From Rickettsiales bacterium (GTDB lineage Bacteria > Pseudomonadota > Alphaproteobacteria > Rickettsiales > Deianiraeaceae), in contig JAFUUN010000029.1 in NCBI GenBank assembly GCA_017477855.1, forward strand, positions 1-12,620: 12,620 nucleotides of DNA, in the 5' to 3' direction. Both the position numbers and the translations under genes were made by a program. The notes beneath the pieces were generated by a model, which saw nothing but the letters and a program-made list of their open reading frames with translations, did no database searches and was not told where the DNA came from. The stretch's first letter is position 1, and each line of letters starts with the position of its first letter. Below, piece by piece: positions 1 through 6,528 of this stretch.

Positions 1-126
1 AAAATACTGGATGTCTACCACAAATTGGCTGATGAAAATCAGGACAGAATTGTAAAAATTGATGGCATGCGTGCATCGGAAGATATTGAAAAACAGATTT
101 TGGAAGTCGTCCAGCAGCGATTATGA
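1..126 (+). CDS. tmk: Thymidylate kinase (dTMP kinase), C-terminal 41 residues only
   Basis: The frame is open from the first base and ends at TGA 124-126. The visible peptide has the pattern of the dTMP kinase C-terminus: a helix with YHKLADEN, then DRIVKID (the usual 'P-x-R-x-x-x-IDA' strand), then a last amphipathic helix ending VVQQRL. The family phosphorylates dTMP to dTDP in the cytoplasm for DNA synthesis. The P-loop and substrate residues lie upstream of the window, so the call rests on the tail alone. The gene converges on the RelA/SpoT gene, and their 3' ends overlap by about six bases with no terminator between them. Another P-loop nucleotide kinase tail is possible but less likely. 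Confidence 0.6.
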   Translation, partial: KILDVYHKLADENQDRIVKIDGMRASEDIEKQILEVVQQRL

Positions 127-1551
127 CAATCTGCTGATTATCTCATTGCGCGCCTTGCCGGTGATTGTGTAGTTCAACCAAACTCTGTTGACTTGCGGCT
201 TTTCTGATTTGCAAATTGCCACTTTGTCTCCGTTGTGGAGAATATAATCAATGCCAACGTGCTGGCCATTGACGACTGCATAATCAAAGTAAATCCCGCT
301 GTCTGTATCAATCGCAAAGGCAAAATCAAGCACAGTTGCGCGGCCGGGGAGCTCCACAACGTAGCCATCGTGCGTAAAAACAATGATGTGATTTTCCGAA
401 ATTTCCGTTTTTGCATCGGACAAAACGTTATTCTGGTTGCTCTCTTGGAGGATGTTTAGCACCCTGTTTATCCACGAGGCACGCAAGTATTTTAGTTTGT
501 TGTCAGTAGTTATGCCCTGTTTGTATTTCCAGTGCGAAGCCAGCCCAAACTCGTCCTCGTCATGCATGGCCTTGGTGCGAATTTGAATGTCAACAATTCT
601 GCCGCGCGGCCCCATGATTTTAGTGTGTAGCGAGCTATAACCATTGCTTTTTGGAATGCTAATATAGTCCTTGAACTTCCCAGGAATGGCGTTGTAGTCA
701 GTGTGAATGGCGCCCAGAGCGCGATAGCAATCCTCCTTCGTGTCAACAATCACACGGAAGGCAATGATGTCTGAGACCTCTTCAAAAGCAATGTCGTTTT
801 TGTGCATCTTCCTCCAAACTGAGTAAGGGGTTTTCTCACGGCCAAAAACTTGCGCTTTAATATTGTGTTTTTTCATGCTGTCTTGTAGTTCTTTTATTAT
901 ATCCTCAATCGCATGTGAACTGTCAAAATCCATTTTTAATTTGCCAATTTTCTGCACTATTTCAGCATATTCATCTGGTTTTAAAATACGAAATGACAAA
1001 TCTTGTAGCTCATTTTTGATACGTTGCAAACCAATTCTTTCTGCCAGCGGAGCGTAAATTTCCAGCGTTTCGAGCGCGATTATCTTCTGTTTTTCCGGCT
1101 TTTGAAATTCTAACGTTCTCATGTTATGCACTCTGTCGCACAGCTTGACAATTAGTACTCTTATATCCTTTGACATGGCTAAAAACAGCTTACGAAAGTT
1201 CTCAACCTGACGCGCCTGTTTTTCTTGGAACTGAATTTTCTCAAACTTCGTAACTCCTTCAACAATGTTCCTCACGTCCTTTGAGAAACGCATTTCAATA
1301 TCTTTGGCGGTGTATTTAGTGTCCTCAACGACATCATGCAACAGTGCGGCGATGACAGAATTTTCGTCAATATTTATCTTTGAAACTTCCAGCGCCACTG
1401 AAATCGGGTGCACTGCATATGGCTCACCAGACTTTCTTTTCTGTTCTTTGTGTGCCTCGCAGCAAAAGTCATATGCCTCAGCAATTTTTTTCAATTCAAA
1501 CCCTGGATTATCCCTCTGAACTTGCTGTAAGAACTCGCTTTTGCCGATCAT
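121..1551 (-). CDS. spoT: Short RelA/SpoT homologue: (p)ppGpp hydrolase-synthetase with TGS, lacking the C-terminal regulatory half
   Basis: This 476-residue protein has an HD hydrolase domain (about 25-190), a nucleotidyltransferase-type synthetase domain (about 235-345) and a TGS domain (about 388-450). It then stops shortly after the TGS, where usual long RSH proteins (about 700-750 residues) continue into helical, zinc-finger/CC and ACT/RRM domains. Hydrolase metal and catalytic positions look intact: H48, H72-D73, E76-D77, D139 and N143, spaced as in the Streptococcus Rel enzyme. The synthetase keeps GREKTPYS, the Mg-binding Asp (D261), the GKFKDYI loop and NGYSSLHT. However, the motif normally written E-[VI]-QIRT reads DIQIRT (D321), so the presumed catalytic Glu is Asp. 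The family makes and degrades the alarmone (p)ppGpp in the cytosol. From the sequence I infer a hydrolase-competent enzyme with uncertain synthetase activity and reduced ribosome-linked regulation. ATG 1551 is the chosen start; the upstream region has no clear Shine-Dalgarno sequence. Confidence 0.9.
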   Translation of the reverse strand: MIGKSEFLQQVQRDNPGFELKKIAEAYDFCCEAHKEQKRKSGEPYAVHPISVALEVSKINIDENSVIAALLHDVVEDTKYTAKDIEMRFSKDVRNIVEGVTKFEKIQFQEKQARQVENFRKLFLAMSKDIRVLIVKLCDRVHNMRTLEFQKPEKQKIIALETLEIYAPLAERIGLQRIKNELQDLSFRILKPDEYAEIVQKIGKLKMDFDSSHAIEDIIKELQDSMKKHNIKAQVFGREKTPYSVWRKMHKNDIAFEEVSDIIAFRVIVDTKEDCYRALGAIHTDYNAIPGKFKDYISIPKSNGYSSLHTKIMGPRGRIVDIQIRTKAMHDEDEFGLASHWKYKQGITTDNKLKYLRASWINRVLNILQESNQNNVLSDAKTEISENHIIVFTHDGYVVELPGRATVLDFAFAIDTDSGIYFDYAVVNGQHVGIDYILHNGDKVAICKSEKPQVNRVWLNYTITGKARNEIISRLS

Positions 1552-1628
1552 CTAATAAATAAGATATTGAATGATTTTATTTGCAAGATATTTTATGTTG
1601 TCACACAACCCTCATCCCCTCACCACTC

Positions 1629-1656
1629 TTGACAAATAACTTTTTAAAAACATAAT
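1629..1656 (+). promoter_or_regulatory. Predicted sigma70-type promoter for the pilin-like gene
   Basis: TTGACA at 1629-1634 and CATAAT at 1651-1656 are separated by 16 bases, the best -35/-10 pair in the 1552-1702 intergenic region. Transcription would start near 1662-1664, about 20 bases before ATG 1684. The rest of this gap is AT-rich with no further recognisable element. Prediction from sequence only. Confidence 0.5.
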
Positions 1657-1702
1657 TCTTATGTTTTTTATTTTACTTGTTTTATGAAACTTTTTAATAA
1701 TA

Positions 1703-2764
1703 TTGTTAACTCTCGCTTTGCGAGAGAGAGAGAGAGAGAGTAGTTTAAGAACTTCATCATCTCTTTTTAAAAAATCTTTTACTTTAATAGAATTATCTAT
1801 TGTTCTTCTTATTTTATCTTTATTAGTTGGTTCTCTTTTAGTTGGAAGACAGATAGTAGATAGAGCAAAAATTCAAAGAATAATCTTTGAATTTGATTAC
1901 TATGAGAAAGCATTTCATCAGTTTTATGATACATATAGGGTGGTGCCGGGGAATTTGAGTGAAAAGCTCTGCAACCAATACAAGCACTTCCGTGATTATG
2001 GCTACTGCAACACAAGAACTGTAAAAGGCCAAAGCAGCATTGGCGTTATGAAAGGTGATATGTCAACCGTTTCCATTTCAAATGCCATGAACCAAATGCG
2101 GTTGGCTGGTTTAATTGAAGACCAAAAAGCTATTGGAAGCATTTATGGTGCCTATGGTTTTTCCGATGATCCAACTTATAAACAGTCAACAAAAGGATTG
2201 AAAGAAATAATAATCAGTGGAACAACAAATGGTGGATATAGCGCTGGAAACCACTATTTCCCATTTTCATCTTATGACAAAGCTGTCTATATTCAACCAA
2301 TGGGCTGGCATATTGACAAGTGGGCAGAGCACGGTGGATACAAGAATTTCAGCGACTATACATTCTGCGGAAGTAATACGATTGTCAATTCTGGCCTACC
2401 ACACGAATTCCAGAACACGATTTATCTGAACGCATTGAATAACAAAAACACATTGACACTTTTAAGACAGCCAATTTTAAAAGGCAGCACCGCAACAAGC
2501 ACAGTGAATATGCCAAATCAAGGTGCGTTGAGTGCCAAAATGGCCTCCGAACTTGACGCAAAATTGGATGACGGTAGACCTGGAACCGGGCGCATTCTTG
2601 CAATGAAAGCTGGATCAGCGCACGACAAAGGTGTTTCCATGGACACGCATAATGCAGTTTGCTACGACAAGCGCGCAGACGAAGTTGACAAGGCAATTTA
2701 TCATTCTGGAACAAATTTGAAGTTTGGTTGCAATGTGATGTATGTTTTGGAGGGGTTGAAATAA
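1703..2764 (+). CDS. Prepilin-like protein with type IV pilin/pseudopilin N-terminal methylation motif
   Basis: Numbered from TTG 1703 (353 residues), KKS|FTLIE at residues 23-30 matches the prepilin peptidase site: cleavage before F26, Glu at +5 (E30). A hydrophobic helix follows (about 26-50), ending LLVGRQIV. The usual Gly at -1 is Ser, an allowed but less common variant. The remaining 300 residues are unlike a minor pilin of normal size (about 130-200). They contain five Cys and a C-terminal DDG-x-P-x-x-G motif near 289-296, a pattern I associate with large pilin-like proteins of alphaproteobacteria. The protein is probably inserted in the inner membrane, processed, and placed in a pilus or secretion pseudopilus; its partner proteins are not in the window. 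The start is uncertain: TTG 1703 is the only in-frame start before the motif, and ATG 1684 would serve if the GA tract had one more unit. Codons 13-75 are distinctly more AT-rich than the rest. Confidence 0.75.
   Translation: MLTLALRERERESSLRTSSSLFKKSFTLIELSIVLLILSLLVGSLLVGRQIVDRAKIQRIIFEFDYYEKAFHQFYDTYRVVPGNLSEKLCNQYKHFRDYGYCNTRTVKGQSSIGVMKGDMSTVSISNAMNQMRLAGLIEDQKAIGSIYGAYGFSDDPTYKQSTKGLKEIIISGTTNGGYSAGNHYFPFSSYDKAVYIQPMGWHIDKWAEHGGYKNFSDYTFCGSNTIVNSGLPHEFQNTIYLNALNNKNTLTLLRQPILKGSTATSTVNMPNQGALSAKMASELDAKLDDGRPGTGRILAMKAGSAHDKGVSMDTHNAVCYDKRADEVDKAIYHSGTNLKFGCNVMYVLEGLK
1710..1726 (+). repeat. Perfect 7-bp hairpin running into the GA tract
   Basis: CTCTCGC (1710-1716), loop TTT, GCGAGAG (1720-1726) form a perfect stem whose right arm is the first part of the (GA)n tract. 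It lies inside the translated 5' region of the pilin-like gene. It may promote polymerase slippage at the tract or affect translation; either role is inference. Confidence 0.5.
1722..1740 (+). repeat. (GA)9 dinucleotide tract at the 5' end of the pilin-like gene; candidate phase-variation tract
   Basis: Nineteen bases of uninterrupted GA alternation. In the current length, ATG 1684 reads MKLFNNIVNSRFARERERE and stops at TAG 1741-1743, directly after the tract. The pilin frame is entered only from TTG 1703. Adding one GA unit (or losing two) would put ATG 1684 exactly in the pilin frame. Confidence 0.8.
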
Positions 2765-2800
2765 CCTTGCATAATAAAATCTTCTCTCCATAAGTCAGGT

Positions 2801-3634
2801 ATGGGTTATAATAATGCACCGAGCTTTGAGAATTTGGTGGTGTTTGATATTGAGACAATTCCGGACACCGATTTGGCTGGCGAGCTGTGCGATTTGTCGG
2901 CCGAACAGGCGGCTGCGATGTCTCTTCCGGAGCTGCGCGAGGCCATGGCGCAATATCACGTTGAAAAGCACAATGGGAATGCATTTTTGCGGCAGCCATT
3001 TCACAGAATTGCATGCATAAGTTTTCTTGTCGCTGAAATTACAAACAACTGCGGGCGCGAGCAATATACATTCAAAAAGCTGGAAAGTTATAGTGCGTTC
3101 AATGCGACAGAAGAGGAAGTTGTGCGCAAGTTTTGGAAGCTGTTGGAGGCATCAAAACCGCGCATTGTGTCGTTCAATGGGAAGATTTTTGACATCAATG
3201 TTTTGAAGTGCAAGGCCTTGCAGTATGGCATTGATTGCAGTTGGTATTTCAATTTTGGCGGAAAGTTTGATAGCTATGAATATCCATATGCCGATGCGCA
3301 CTTTGACCTGTTAAGGAAGTATGGGGAATACACTCTTCATGAGATGTGCATTGCACTGCATGTTCCTTGCAAGCTTGGTGTGGATGGCTCGCATGTGGCG
3401 GAATATTTCGATGATGGTAAGTTCAATGAAATCCGTGAATATTGCGAGACAGACGTTTTAGCAACTTATCTTGTGTATTTGCGCATGGCGTTCGTTCAGG
3501 GGTGGATTGACAAAGATGAGTATAATAATTGCATCAAGGCAGTTGAGGGGCACTTGCAAAGCACTAACAAAAAGGGGTTGAAGGAGTTCCTTGACGAGTG
3601 GTATAGGTTAAATCCGAAGGGGTTGGGGATGTAA
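2801..3634 (+). CDS. Predicted 3'-5' exonuclease, PolB-like DEDDy family
   Basis: This 277-residue protein resembles the stand-alone exonuclease domain related to family B DNA polymerases (Pfam 'predicted 3'-5' exonuclease related to the exonuclease domain of PolB'). The three Exo motifs are present in order: Exo I DIETIPD with D16 and E18; Exo II FNGKIFDINVL with N126 and D131; and Exo III Y-C-E-T-D with Y214 and D218, which marks the DEDDy type. HFDLL near 167-171 is a further family landmark. The full active site suggests a functional Mg-dependent nuclease acting on DNA or RNA in the cytoplasm; the physiological substrate is not known. ATG 2801 is preceded by a weak CAGG. The gene ends two bases before palindromic element A. 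Confidence 0.85.
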   Translation: MGYNNAPSFENLVVFDIETIPDTDLAGELCDLSAEQAAAMSLPELREAMAQYHVEKHNGNAFLRQPFHRIACISFLVAEITNNCGREQYTFKKLESYSAFNATEEEVVRKFWKLLEASKPRIVSFNGKIFDINVLKCKALQYGIDCSWYFNFGGKFDSYEYPYADAHFDLLRKYGEYTLHEMCIALHVPCKLGVDGSHVAEYFDDGKFNEIREYCETDVLATYLVYLRMAFVQGWIDKDEYNNCIKAVEGHLQSTNKKGLKEFLDEWYRLNPKGLGM

Positions 3635-3635
3635 T

Positions 3636-3728
3636 GTTGCGCCGCCCGAGGCCACGCCCTCGCCATTTGGCACCGCTACGCTCCTCCTCGCTGTGCTCGG
3701 CGGCCAAATGCGCTCCGCGCCGCGCAAC
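3636..3728. repeat. GC-rich palindromic element, copy A (93 bp)
   Basis: The copy begins GTTGCGCCGCCCGAGG and ends CTCCGCGCCGCGCAAC, so its termini are inverted repeats (GTTGCGC/GCGCAAC). An internal stem ATTTGGC/GCCAAAT surrounds a variable centre. It is sharply GC-rich against AT-rich flanks. It matches copy B (10248-10328) in reverse orientation along almost its whole length except the centre. It fills most of the gap between the exonuclease and the orphan gene. Size and placement recall the Rickettsia palindromic elements or REP/MITE-like repeats, but I cannot assign a named family. Confidence 0.85.
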
Positions 3729-3755
3729 AAAAAAAACTTGTTTGAGACAAATAAG
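3729..3755 (-). terminator. Possible Rho-independent terminator of the orphan minus-strand gene
   Basis: Read on the minus strand, CTTATTT, loop GTCTC, AAACAAG form a seven-base stem with one mismatch, followed by eight T residues (3736-3729). It lies just beyond the stop codon of the 3763-4899 gene. The stem is AT-rich and weak, so confidence is moderate. Confidence 0.45.
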
Positions 3756-3762
3756 AAATACT

Positions 3763-4899
3763 TTAATCAACATCACCACATAAAAAACAATTCTTTGCAT
3801 TGCAAGTGTTTTTGCTTGTGCATGTACAATCATTTTTTTTATGCACTTTGCATTGTCCTTCATATTGAAAATGTTTCATGAATTTTCTACATCTTTCTTT
3901 ATTAGGAACATTATCATCTAAACTGTGGGCTTCGTTATATTTTAAATTGTCTAAATAACTTCCACCAAGAATTTTTCTTGCATCATTTTCACTTATACAA
4001 TTTATTTTTCCATCTTTGATATGGACGAATTCTGGTTTATAAAATATTTTATTTATTTTATCTCGGAAAAATTCACTCGTCATTTCCAATTTCTTGTCAT
4101 ATTTACTATTTCGTTTGATAATTATATCACCACAATATCCATTGTTCTTAGCAACATTTGTCAATGTTTCCAATAATTCTTTGTTATTGAAGCATGATAT
4201 TTCGGAGATATACAATTTATTATATCCAGATTGCATTGCTTTTTCAAATATATCTTTAAAATCTTCTGGTGTTACATTTGAAATATAATATTCATTATCT
4301 GGTTCTCTATGCATAGAAAGATCAATATTCAAAACATTAATATCTTTTTTATCTTTTATATTCTGCAACAATTTATCAAAATTATTCTTAGCACTCTCTA
4401 TAATATATTTCCTATTCTCCTCAGACAACTCCATATGATCAATACCATTTTTTCTAATTTTTGTTCCAACAGTTGCATTTGGTAAATTTTTAGGAAATGG
4501 AGGTCGTCCACTGCTATCATCGTTAAGACAATAGCCGGACATACTTTCTGGATGATACCTATTTTTTTCCACATTACACCAAGTGTTTTCACCACTCGTA
4601 GGAGCAATATCTATATCAAACTTAACAACATCCTTGTGGTCAATTATCTCCGGATTTATAAAATTATAACCAGATCTATCAAAATTACCTTGCCTAATTA
4701 ATTCTCCATCTTGACTATATATACCGTTGTCTTTTTTGTAAAAACCACGAGCACCATTCAAATTTGAAATCATTGTATATGCAGGTAAAGCTAGTTTACT
4801 AAGCTTACCAAGCATTTTAAATGGATGTGTACCAATATGCCAAGCTTGTCCAAGTGGAGATCTTTTGTTTTTGTTGCTGTTCTCTTTTTTTAAACTCAT
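3763..4899 (-). CDS. Orphan protein of unknown function with a Cys-rich C-terminal tail
   Basis: I do not recognise this 378-residue protein. It starts at ATG 4899 with a Lys/Asn-rich N-terminus (MSLKKENSNKNKRS), then a mildly hydrophobic stretch around residues 30-50 that is weak as a signal peptide or membrane segment. The middle (about 170-290) alternates predicted strands and helices (NVLNIDLS, EDFKDIFEKAM, KLYISEISC), suggesting a small alpha/beta domain. The last 45 residues carry seven Cys and two His, including C-T-C and C-F-L-C pairs, which could bind zinc or form disulphides. The gene is clearly more AT-rich than its neighbours and lies between palindromic element A and the kdsB stump, a likely zone of rearrangement. 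A secreted or host-directed protein is possible, but nothing in the sequence proves it. Confidence 0.7.
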   Translation of the reverse strand: MSLKKENSNKNKRSPLGQAWHIGTHPFKMLGKLSKLALPAYTMISNLNGARGFYKKDNGIYSQDGELIRQGNFDRSGYNFINPEIIDHKDVVKFDIDIAPTSGENTWCNVEKNRYHPESMSGYCLNDDSSGRPPFPKNLPNATVGTKIRKNGIDHMELSEENRKYIIESAKNNFDKLLQNIKDKKDINVLNIDLSMHREPDNEYYISNVTPEDFKDIFEKAMQSGYNKLYISEISCFNNKELLETLTNVAKNNGYCGDIIIKRNSKYDKKLEMTSEFFRDKINKIFYKPEFVHIKDGKINCISENDARKILGGSYLDNLKYNEAHSLDDNVPNKERCRKFMKHFQYEGQCKVHKKNDCTCTSKNTCNAKNCFLCGDVD

Positions 4900-4998
4900 G
4901 TAAATAATCTTAAAACAAAAGTATTTTATCTAATTAAAAAAATAATGCAACAATTTTCTCAAAGTTGACATTTAAAAGACATCAGCAAGAGTAGATAT

Positions 4999-5142
4999 AT
5001 GAAACATAAGGATACCATCATTGTAATTCCTGCAAGATTTGGCTCAACAAGGTTGCCCGGTAAGGCTCTGGCAGATATTAACGGCAAGCCAATGGTCGTG
5101 AGAGTGATGGACATCGCAAAGACCGCTGGTTTGTGTGATAAA
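4999..5142 (+). pseudogene. kdsB: Truncated kdsB (CMP-KDO synthetase), N-terminal stump only
   Basis: From ATG 4999, about 46 residues match the start of 3-deoxy-manno-octulosonate cytidylyltransferase: the nucleotide-binding signature [13 protein letters not shown], then [18 protein letters not shown]. The family activates KDO with CTP for lipopolysaccharide inner-core synthesis and is about 240-260 residues long. Here similarity stops after TAGLCD, where the family continues into VATDD. The frame then runs through repeat-derived sequence and antisense to the tail gene, stopping at 5272-5274 after 91 codons. No kdsB remainder is visible elsewhere in the window. TTGACA at 4965-4970 suggests that the promoter survives. 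The stump cannot be functional alone; a complete copy may exist elsewhere. Confidence 0.8.
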
Positions 5143-5149
5143 CGAAGTC

Positions 5150-5229
5150 GCGAGGGCATGGCCTCGGGCAGCACAACACAAAATTTTAAAATTGTTTTAT
5201 CTCGGCGCGAGACACTAACGCTCCGCGCC
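5150..5229. repeat. Degraded/rearranged copy C of the GC-rich palindromic element
   Basis: Bases 5150-5177 match one end of copies A and B (GCGAGGGC-TGGCCTCGGGCAGC-CAAC) with two changes. Bases 5219-5229 (CGCTCCGCGCC) match the opposite end. The middle is replaced by AT-rich sequence containing a short palindrome (AATTTTAAAATT). The two ends are not in the arrangement seen in A and B, so this is a decayed or recombined copy. It sits at the break between the kdsB stump and the tail gene. Confidence 0.65.
5204..5229 (-). terminator. GC hairpin at the 3' end of the tail gene
   Basis: GGCGCGAG (5204-5211) pairs with CTCCGCGCC (5221-5229) with one bulged base and a nine-base loop. On the minus strand it overlaps the stop codon of the tail gene, so it could end that transcript. 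No clean T run follows. It appears to be built from palindromic-element sequence. Confidence 0.35.
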
Positions 5230-6434
5230 TATCCAACTAATATAAACACATTTACGCAAACCGCAGGTGGTTGAACAGTTGTAGAATTACCATAGATTGG
5301 GTTTTCTTTTGAAGCATCAAATCCAAAGTTGTTGACGCTTGTGGAATTTGTTCCGCCAAACGCAGTAGCGCTACTCAAAGAACCAGTTGCGGCTCCAGAT
5401 GGTTGAGTGTTGCCGTTTCGTCTTATATAAGTTGTCCCCCAACTTGCAGTAATATTAGGCAACCCAGCAGCTAAAGTAGAGTTCAAATTGCCGTTTGCAC
5501 CCCACATGGTTTTGTCTCTGAAATCAGGCAAATTGAAGGTTGTTTCCCCGTCTCCTTCACCAAATGCTGTGCCAACAAGCGCAAAAAGTTCTGCATATTC
5601 TGTCCTGCTAATTTCTCTTCCATTGCAAATAAACCAGTTATCATGATCGGTGGTTTGCGCAGACATTTTATAATCTCCGACCACATTTGAAGATGCGCTT
5701 ACTATTGTCCCGCCACCACCAGAAGGAATGTTTGCAATTAATGTATTTACCTCCGTTTTACTGTATGTCTCCGTTTTATTATAATAATTACTTAAATCCG
5801 GTGGCTGAATATTTGCAATATCCCCCTCAATGTCATCAATTATTTCATCAACTTCGCTTTTATTGTAGACATCGGCCTTTGTATAGTAATTACTCAAATC
5901 AACATTGGGTGAACCGCTATTTCCCGTAGGAATATTAGCAATCATTGTATCCACTTCGCTTTTTGTGTATGTCTCGCTTTTAGAATATACATTCAAGTTG
6001 CTCCTTGCTGTGGCTTTGTTAGATAGGTCATTAAGGTTGCTGGCTTTTTGCATGTAGCCACTCAAATCAATACTTTCACCTGAACCACCTGAAATAACTT
6101 GGCTTGCGGTGCCAGTGCTGAATTCTTGCCATGTCGTACCATCAAAATAGTAGAACTTCCCCTCATCCTGTAAATATGCAATTTTGCCAGTCGTTGGTTG
6201 ATAAAACTGCCATCCTAAATTGTTATCATACCAAACAATTTGTCCTTCTTTACCACTCAAAAGTTCATCTTCATTTTCATCTATAAGATATAATTTTCCT
6301 GTTTCTGCATCCTCATGGTCGTCTATTTTGGACGTCACAGACAGAGTTTCAAGCTTATCAATTTTGTCAAAATTTCCATTTATTTGCTCTTCAAACGAGC
6401 CATTTTGGTAGATATAATCAAAGTTCATTGCCAT
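5229..6434 (-). CDS. Phage-type tail fibre / tail collar domain protein
   Basis: This 401-residue protein has a modular fibre layout. Residues 45-105 resemble a DUF2793-like segment ([16 protein letters not shown], then a YFDGTTW strand). Residues 145-240 hold repeated short units of the Y-x-K-[ST]-E-V-[DN] type ([41 protein letters not shown]) separated by DLSNYY linkers, a pattern of trimeric fibre shafts. Residues 252-315 form a tail collar domain ([31 protein letters not shown]). The C-terminus ([18 protein letters not shown]) is the usual collar-protein ending. The family forms receptor-binding tips of phage or phage-derived tails. No capsid, baseplate, terminase or lysis gene lies nearby, so this is a lone cargo gene or remnant, possibly reused as a surface adhesin. 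Start ATG 6434 or 6428. Confidence 0.85.
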   Translation of the reverse strand: MAMNFDYIYQNGSFEEQINGNFDKIDKLETLSVTSKIDDHEDAETGKLYLIDENEDELLSGKEGQIVWYDNNLGWQFYQPTTGKIAYLQDEGKFYYFDGTTWQEFSTGTASQVISGGSGESIDLSGYMQKASNLNDLSNKATARSNLNVYSKSETYTKSEVDTMIANIPTGNSGSPNVDLSNYYTKADVYNKSEVDEIIDDIEGDIANIQPPDLSNYYNKTETYSKTEVNTLIANIPSGGGGTIVSASSNVVGDYKMSAQTTDHDNWFICNGREISRTEYAELFALVGTAFGEGDGETTFNLPDFRDKTMWGANGNLNSTLAAGLPNITASWGTTYIRRNGNTQPSGAATGSLSSATAFGGTNSTSVNNFGFDASKENPIYGNSTTVQPPAVCVNVFILVG

Positions 6435-6528
6435 AAATTTTGTAGCAGTTTTTACACTTTTTTTCTGAGCGGAAGTAAAAAACTTGACAATTATTTTTTA
6501 GAGAATTTCAGGGTTGTGATTTTTATTT

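Noticed and set aside
1661..1687. Eight-codon frame MFFILLVL ahead of ATG 1684, overlapping it as ATGA
   Set aside because: It could be a leader peptide, but it is short, AT-rich and easily arises by chance; no supporting signal was seen.
2385..3014. 209-codon open frame on the minus strand across the pilin-like gene end and exonuclease start
   Set aside because: It is antisense to two genes with clear family motifs, and its product is low-complexity with no recognisable pattern.
4999..5274. The 91-codon frame as an intact small protein
   Set aside because: Only the first 46 or so codons match kdsB; the rest is repeat-derived or antisense to the tail gene.
5690..6000. Near-repeats on the DNA level in the tail gene, considered as a CRISPR-like or tandem array
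   Set aside because: They correspond to degenerate protein shaft units (Y-x-K-S-E-V-D), are not conserved as DNA repeats and have no spacer pattern.
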